From: QALR01 sp900552255
GTDB lineage: Bacteria > Bacillota > Clostridia > Oscillospirales > CAG-272
NCBI GenBank assembly: GCA_048526005.1
Contig: DBFVEH010000003.1
Coordinates: 124,001-188,000 of the forward strand
Direction of reading: 5' to 3'
DNA: 64,000 nt
Shown here in pieces: positions 60,294-64,000 of the stretch. Numbering within the stretch: position 1 is the first letter of the stretch; the number at the start of each line of letters is the position of its first letter. The notes under the pieces are model-generated. The model did no database searches and was not told where the DNA came from. It saw nothing but the letters and a program-made list of their open reading frames with translations. The translations under genes and the position numbers were made by a program.

Positions 60294-60587
60294 TCAGTTT
60301 TCCTGCGACAGATACTGCTTCATTTTTTCAACCGCGCTCTCAATCAGAGAAGCGATCGTCTTTTCACTCAGCAGAAACCTCGCTGCGGACGGCAGCTTAT
60401 CATAAAGCGCTTCCGCAACTGCGGAAAATTTAATTTCACCCGTACCGCCGCCCCACTTCTCCTCCGCTTCCGTCACAAGATGAAGCAGGATCGTCTTCGC
60501 CTGTCTGACACAGCCGAAGCGGTAAAGAAGCGCGATCCCGACGGCCAAAACCGCAAGAAAAACCACCGATAAAATGATGTCTGTCAA
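60294..60587 (-). CDS. Phage LL-H-type holin-like protein
   Basis: Protein of 97 residues with one membrane segment at the start (about 4-24) and an amphipathic helical rest (VTEAEEKWGGGTGEIKFSAV, then LIESAVEKMKQYL), the pattern of phage holins of the LL-H family. It starts at TTG, five bases after GGGAGGGAT. Holins open the membrane for lysins, but no lysin gene is adjacent. It is paired with the coiled-coil membrane protein upstream. Confidence 0.7.
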   Translation of the reverse strand: MTDIILSVVFLAVLAVGIALLYRFGCVRQAKTILLHLVTEAEEKWGGGTGEIKFSAVAEALYDKLPSAARFLLSEKTIASLIESAVEKMKQYLSQEN

Positions 60588-60604
60588 ACAATCCCTCCCG
60601 GATA

Positions 60605-60898
60605 TCAGAATAAAATGGTCACAAGTCCGCCGATGACAGCGGAAGCCAGCGCCGCGGCAATCGCGCCGATGAGCATTCGGACGCCGCGCCCCGGGAGGCT
60701 TTCGATCTCGCCGATCCGCTTTTCATGCGCTGCCAGCTGCTTATTCGTGAATTCCAGCTGGGTGACAAGCCTTGCGATGTTCTCATTCTGAACACGCATC
60801 TCGTCCGCCAGCCGCTCCAAACGGTCGATCCTCTGTTCGTCAAATTTTACGCGCTCCTCCGTCTTGCAAAGACGCTCGTTTTCAGACAAGACGACCAC
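60605..60898 (-). CDS. XhlA-like coiled-coil membrane protein
   Basis: Protein of 97 residues: a long charged coiled coil (about 8-68, DEQRIDRLERLADEMRVQNE) and one membrane segment at the end (76-97, MLIGAIAAALASAVIGGLVT). This is the layout of phage XhlA/haemolysin-type accessory proteins that act with holins. It reads from GTG at 60898 without a clear ribosome binding site; an overlapping 16-codon frame from 60945 with AGGAG upstream may couple to it. It is probably a domesticated lysis pair. Confidence 0.6.
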   Translation of the reverse strand: MVVLSENERLCKTEERVKFDEQRIDRLERLADEMRVQNENIARLVTQLEFTNKQLAAHEKRIGEIESLPGRGVRMLIGAIAAALASAVIGGLVTILF

Positions 60899-61171
60899 CG
60901 TCCATATGATAAAATCGTCTCAACCGGTTCACTCCTTTTTGATTTGTCCCGGCTCCGGACGCGCACAGGGAACGTCGGCGCGTCCGCCCGCGGATAAAGG
61001 CGTCTTCGCCTCCTGTCCGCATTTGAAATATCATCAAAGCGCCATATTTTTCGTTTGGCCGCTCCTTATGACATTTCACGCAAGCGTTTTTCGCTTGCGT
61101 GACCATTATACCATATCCATGAGAGAAAGTAAATATATGTTCCGAACATTTGAACTGTTTTTCACAAAGCT

Positions 61172-62215
61172 TCACTCGTTTTCATCGTCATTCTCCGATT
61201 TCCTCGATAGATCGGACGGCTTTAAGTGCGCAAGCGGATTCTTTGAGACCGCTTCTTCCAGCTTTTTATCGCTGATATGCGTGTAGATCTGCGTGGTGCT
61301 GAGCTGCGAGTGACCGAGGATCTCTTTTAAGGCCAGCACGTCGACGCCGCCCTCCTGATACATGAGCGTCGCTGCGGTATGACGGAGCTTATGCGTCGAA
61401 AAGTGCTTGTATTCGAGCCCCGCCGCGTCGAGATATTTGTAAACGAGCCATTGGACCGTCTTGCCGCTGATGCGCTTGCCGAGCCGGGAGATAAACAGCG
61501 CATTCTTATCCTTGATGGTCTCCATGTTTTTAGCGCGGCAGTTCAGATAGGCGGTGAGCGCCTCGCGGCAGGCGTCGTTGAGATAGACGATGCGCTCCTT
61601 GTTTCCCTTTCCGACGACGCGCATCGAACGAAGCTCGCGGTCGATATCGGAAAGATTGATGCCGACAAGCTCGGAAAGACGCATCCCGCAGTTCAAAAAC
61701 AGCGTGATGATGCAAAAATCGCGTTCCTTCGTGCGGGATTCGGTGTCATCCAGTACGCTTGACAGGAGCGAAACGCTCTCGCTTTCCGTCAGATATTTGG
61801 GAAGCGAAGCCTTCCTCTTCGGCGTTTCGATATCGATCGCAGGATTTTTCTCCATGACCTTTTCCGTCGCGACCATGTACTTGAAAAAGGCTTTGAGAGC
61901 GGAAAGCTTGCGCGCGCGCGAGGCCGTCGAATTTCCGCGCTCATTTGCCGTATAAACAAGAAATTCCAAAATATCGAGCGTTGTGACGCTTTTCACAAAA
62001 TCATTGTCCACCCCTGAGATGGAAACGTCGTAAAACCCGTCGTCAGACGGGGAAAGCCCCGCACGCGTCGCAATAAGATAGGAAAAAAAGGTATGTAAAT
62101 CGATCCGGTATTCCTCAACCGTTTTCGGAGATCTCCCCTGAACGACAAGCTTATACCGCAAGAACCGCTCGACGACCGGCGAGGTATCTTCTTTTACTTT
62201 CGTTTTGTCAGACAT
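61172..62215 (-). CDS. Tyrosine recombinase, XerC/XerD-like
   Basis: Protein of 347 residues with an N-terminal SAM-like DNA-binding domain (VERFLRYKLVVQGRSPKTVE) and a catalytic domain. Catalytic residues: Arg in CGMRLSELVG near 182, His and Arg in HKLRHTAATLM near 282, His in LGHSQLSTTQIYTH near 306 with the nucleophile Tyr in QIYTH. It resembles chromosomal XerC/XerD rather than phage integrases in size, so dimer resolution is likely, although the holin pair nearby leaves a prophage origin open. Confidence 0.87.
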   Translation of the reverse strand: MSDKTKVKEDTSPVVERFLRYKLVVQGRSPKTVEEYRIDLHTFFSYLIATRAGLSPSDDGFYDVSISGVDNDFVKSVTTLDILEFLVYTANERGNSTASRARKLSALKAFFKYMVATEKVMEKNPAIDIETPKRKASLPKYLTESESVSLLSSVLDDTESRTKERDFCIITLFLNCGMRLSELVGINLSDIDRELRSMRVVGKGNKERIVYLNDACREALTAYLNCRAKNMETIKDKNALFISRLGKRISGKTVQWLVYKYLDAAGLEYKHFSTHKLRHTAATLMYQEGGVDVLALKEILGHSQLSTTQIYTHISDKKLEEAVSKNPLAHLKPSDLSRKSENDDENE

Positions 62216-62471
62216 TTTCTCACACTCCTCTTTTTTTATTATACATCATTCGACGCGGAGATACAAAGGATAATTTTAAAAATCAGAAAAACGGTTCCAA
62301 AATGTGAACTTTTTATCATCTTTCCGAAAATTTTTCGAAACCTCCTTGAAGAAAAACCGATATCCCGTTATAATAATAAAGAACTATATCTTAGTCATGC
62401 TTTAACATTTTCAAAACCAACCATGATGCGCGGAGCCGGTCGCTCTCATACCGGCCGGAACGGAGAATATA

Positions 62472-63023
62472 ATGAAATTCAAAGAATTTTGGAAAACCTA
62501 TAGCCGTGAGGTCGCAAAGCTCTTGACAACACATTTCGCCCTCGCCATCTTCAGCATTCTTTCCACCTCCGCCTTTTTGCTGATACAAACGGAAAGCACA
62601 AAAAATCTGCTCTGCGTGCTGATCTGTGTGCTCGTCTTTATCTTCTATTATTACCTTGTCCGCACGCAGATGTGGAATTTAGGTGCCCGAGACAGACTCA
62701 CAGCCAACGGCGGACGCATGAAGCTAAATCGGCTCACGGGGCTCTACCTCGGGCTCTTGGCTTCGATCCCAAGCTTTATCGTCAACATCATATATCTTGT
62801 CAGCTACACCTATCGGGATTACGCCTCCTTTCAGACGCTCCATTCCGTATTCGCCTGCATCGAATTGATTTGGGATGCGCAGGCCATGGGACTGCGCCTT
62901 GCGACCGGCTCCCCGTACGCTTATCTCACAGCCTCCATCCTGCCCGCGCTGTTCGCTGGACTTGCCTATTTTCTCGGTACTAACGAATGGAGCCTGTTCG
63001 GCCATAAAAAGACCGAAAACTAA
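62472..63023 (+). CDS. Four-helix membrane protein of unknown function
   Basis: Protein of 183 residues with about four membrane segments (20-40, 46-63, 92-112, 150-170), in YesL-like manner. The loop WNLGARDRLTANGGRMKLNR between helices 2 and 3 is basic and probably cytoplasmic. GGAG precedes the ATG. It faces the recombinase across a divergent region and is followed by the amidase gene. No function can be assigned. Confidence 0.65.
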   Translation: MKFKEFWKTYSREVAKLLTTHFALAIFSILSTSAFLLIQTESTKNLLCVLICVLVFIFYYYLVRTQMWNLGARDRLTANGGRMKLNRLTGLYLGLLASIPSFIVNIIYLVSYTYRDYASFQTLHSVFACIELIWDAQAMGLRLATGSPYAYLTASILPALFAGLAYFLGTNEWSLFGHKKTEN

Positions 63024-63066
63024 TCAAAACGAAAAAGGAATTTTTCAAAAGAGAAACATAACCCGC

Positions 63067-63107
63067 CCGCCGTTTTCATATATCTAAAATAAATACGGAA
63101 ACGGCGG
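63067..63107 (+). promoter_or_regulatory. Hairpin covering the ribosome binding site of the amidase gene
   Basis: CCGCCGTTT (63067-63075) pairs perfectly with AAACGGCGG (63099-63107), extended by one G-T and one G-C pair. The right arm contains GGCGG, the start of the site GGCGGTGAG. Confidence 0.55.
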
Positions 63108-63859
63108 TGAGTTTTTTGTCACATCATACAACGAAAAAATCGATATTCTTTTTTCTGAAATTCTCTGTATTCTCCCTCTTTTTTATCGCGGTAGCCCTTC
63201 TCGTCGGAAACAGGATCGGCGTGGACGACCTCAAAACCCAGACGACAGGAGCGCAGGGAGAGGAAAAAGCCTTCACCATCGTCATCGACGCCGGCCACGG
63301 CGGACGCGACGGCGGCGCTTCGGCGGACGACGACGGCACACTGGAAAAGGATCTCAACCTCGCGGTGGCGATGAAGCTTGCCGCACTCATGAAAACGGCG
63401 GACGTCAACGTCGTCGTGACAAGAGACTCGGATATCGAGCTCGCCGACCCATCCTCCAAGCACAAAAAGCTGGATGATCTGAACGCGCGCATCGCGATCG
63501 CAAGCGAAAATGAAAATTCCATCCTCGTCAGCATCCATATGAACAAATTCCCGGTGTCCAAATACAGCGGGCTTCAAGTATATTACTCCGGCAACAACGA
63601 AGGCAGCAAAGCGCTTGCGGATATGATCCAAAACGGCGCCGCCGCCAATCTCGACGAGAAAAACTCCAGAAAAACAAAACCGGCGGGGGATTCCATCTAT
63701 CTTCTTTCCCATCTTCAGATTCCCGCCGTGCTTGTCGAATGCGGCTTTCTTTCCAACTATGAAGAAAAAGAGCTGCTCAAGACCGACGAATACCAAATGA
63801 AGCTCGCCATGAGCATCTATACCTCGGTTATCGAATACATCAGCGAAGACAACAAGTGA
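63107..63859 (+). CDS. N-acetylmuramoyl-L-alanine amidase (CwlD-like)
   Basis: Amidase_3 protein of up to 250 residues: a membrane or signal segment at about 15-35, then the catalytic domain. Zinc ligands are His in IDAGHGGRDGG near 64, Glu in GTLEKDLN near 79 and His in VSIHMNKF near 145; the catalytic Glu is in LVECGFLSN near 206. It cuts peptidoglycan stem peptides; CwlD does so in spore cortex. The start is GTG at 63107 or TTG at 63116, the latter better spaced from GGCGGTGAG. Confidence 0.9.
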   Translation: MSFLSHHTTKKSIFFFLKFSVFSLFFIAVALLVGNRIGVDDLKTQTTGAQGEEKAFTIVIDAGHGGRDGGASADDDGTLEKDLNLAVAMKLAALMKTADVNVVVTRDSDIELADPSSKHKKLDDLNARIAIASENENSILVSIHMNKFPVSKYSGLQVYYSGNNEGSKALADMIQNGAAANLDEKNSRKTKPAGDSIYLLSHLQIPAVLVECGFLSNYEEKELLKTDEYQMKLAMSIYTSVIEYISEDNK

Positions 63860-63877
63860 CGAAAGGCAAAAAAACGG

Positions 63878-64000
63878 ATGAAAAAAACAAAAACCGTCTA
63901 TGTATGCAGCGAATGCGATTATCAAAGCGCAAAATGGCTGGGACGCTGTCCCGGCTGCGGAAGCTGGAATACCTTTACAGAGGAGACCTATGAAAGCGAG
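63878..64000 (+). CDS. radA: DNA repair protein RadA, N-terminal part cut by window
   Basis: The first 41 codons are visible. YVCSECDYQSAKWLGRCPGC has the C-x2-C-x10-C-x2-C zinc finger typical of the RadA/Sms start. The RecA-like and Lon-like domains lie beyond the window. RadA helps branch migration in recombination. GAAAGG lies about 12 bases upstream of the ATG; the amidase gene ends 18 bases before it. Confidence 0.9.
   Translation, partial: MKKTKTVYVCSECDYQSAKWLGRCPGCGSWNTFTEETYESE

Overview
The window comes from a moderately GC-rich member of the Bacillota, most likely a gut-type Clostridia (Oscillospirales/Ruminococcaceae-like). The evidence is strong AGGAGG ribosome binding sites, TTGACA/TATAAT promoters with 17-bp spacers, AddB, MecA, Hsp33, CwlD-like and LytM-type envelope proteins, a TrpR-like YerC regulator, PPi-type phosphofructokinase, ATP-dependent PEP carboxykinase and a clostridial type IIA topoisomerase pair. 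No rRNA, tRNA or CRISPR array was seen. The genus cannot be fixed from the sequence alone.

Layout. 1-6215 (+) is an imported-looking metal/chelate transport cassette: two fused ABC exporter-type subunits (the first cut by the window edge), an MptD-type ECF S component, EcfT, a double-ATPase EcfA and a short DtxR/MntR-like regulator. It is followed by about 570 bp of apparent mobile-element residue. 6789-12240 (-) carries core genes: acpP, nusB, a TsaD-like protein, xseA, xseB, a polyprenyl synthase and a UDP-sugar pyrophosphorylase. 12358-16994 holds a small (+) cassette of three unknown proteins between (-) genes for membrane proteins, a TagO/WecA enzyme and TrpS. 17363-19740 (+) has mecA, a family-4 uracil-DNA glycosylase and an AEC transporter.

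19745-20600 is a non-coding tandem repeat (period about 407 bp) whose hairpins differ between copies by paired, compensatory substitutions. 20626-25932 (+) follows with phosphofructokinase, a D-2-hydroxyacid dehydrogenase, an Old Yellow Enzyme-type oxidoreductase, a methyltransferase and Hsp33. 26179-28797 (+) is an ECF sigma factor, a membrane partner and a lipoprotein serpin. 28994-41506 (-) contains a ribokinase/flavoprotein/SDR group, YerC, a radical SAM pair, AddB, a QueG-like protein and acetyltransferases.

41774-47466 (+) holds the topoisomerase pair, an orphan response regulator with a degraded receiver and an M23 peptidase. 47904-54069 (+) is a run of four lipoproteins (two paralogous pairs), at least three with their own strong promoter; the last is frameshifted. 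54160-54340 (-) is a likely 6S-like RNA. 54464-62215 (-) holds a DUF1292 protein, PgsA, RimO, CysS, PckA, a holin-like pair and a Xer-type recombinase. 62472-64000 (+) has a membrane protein, a CwlD-like amidase and the start of RadA.

The strongest candidates for undescribed biology are the covarying 407-bp repeats, the dyad element ahead of the uracil-DNA glycosylase, the repeated AT-rich intercistronic motifs and the promoter-rich lipoprotein island.
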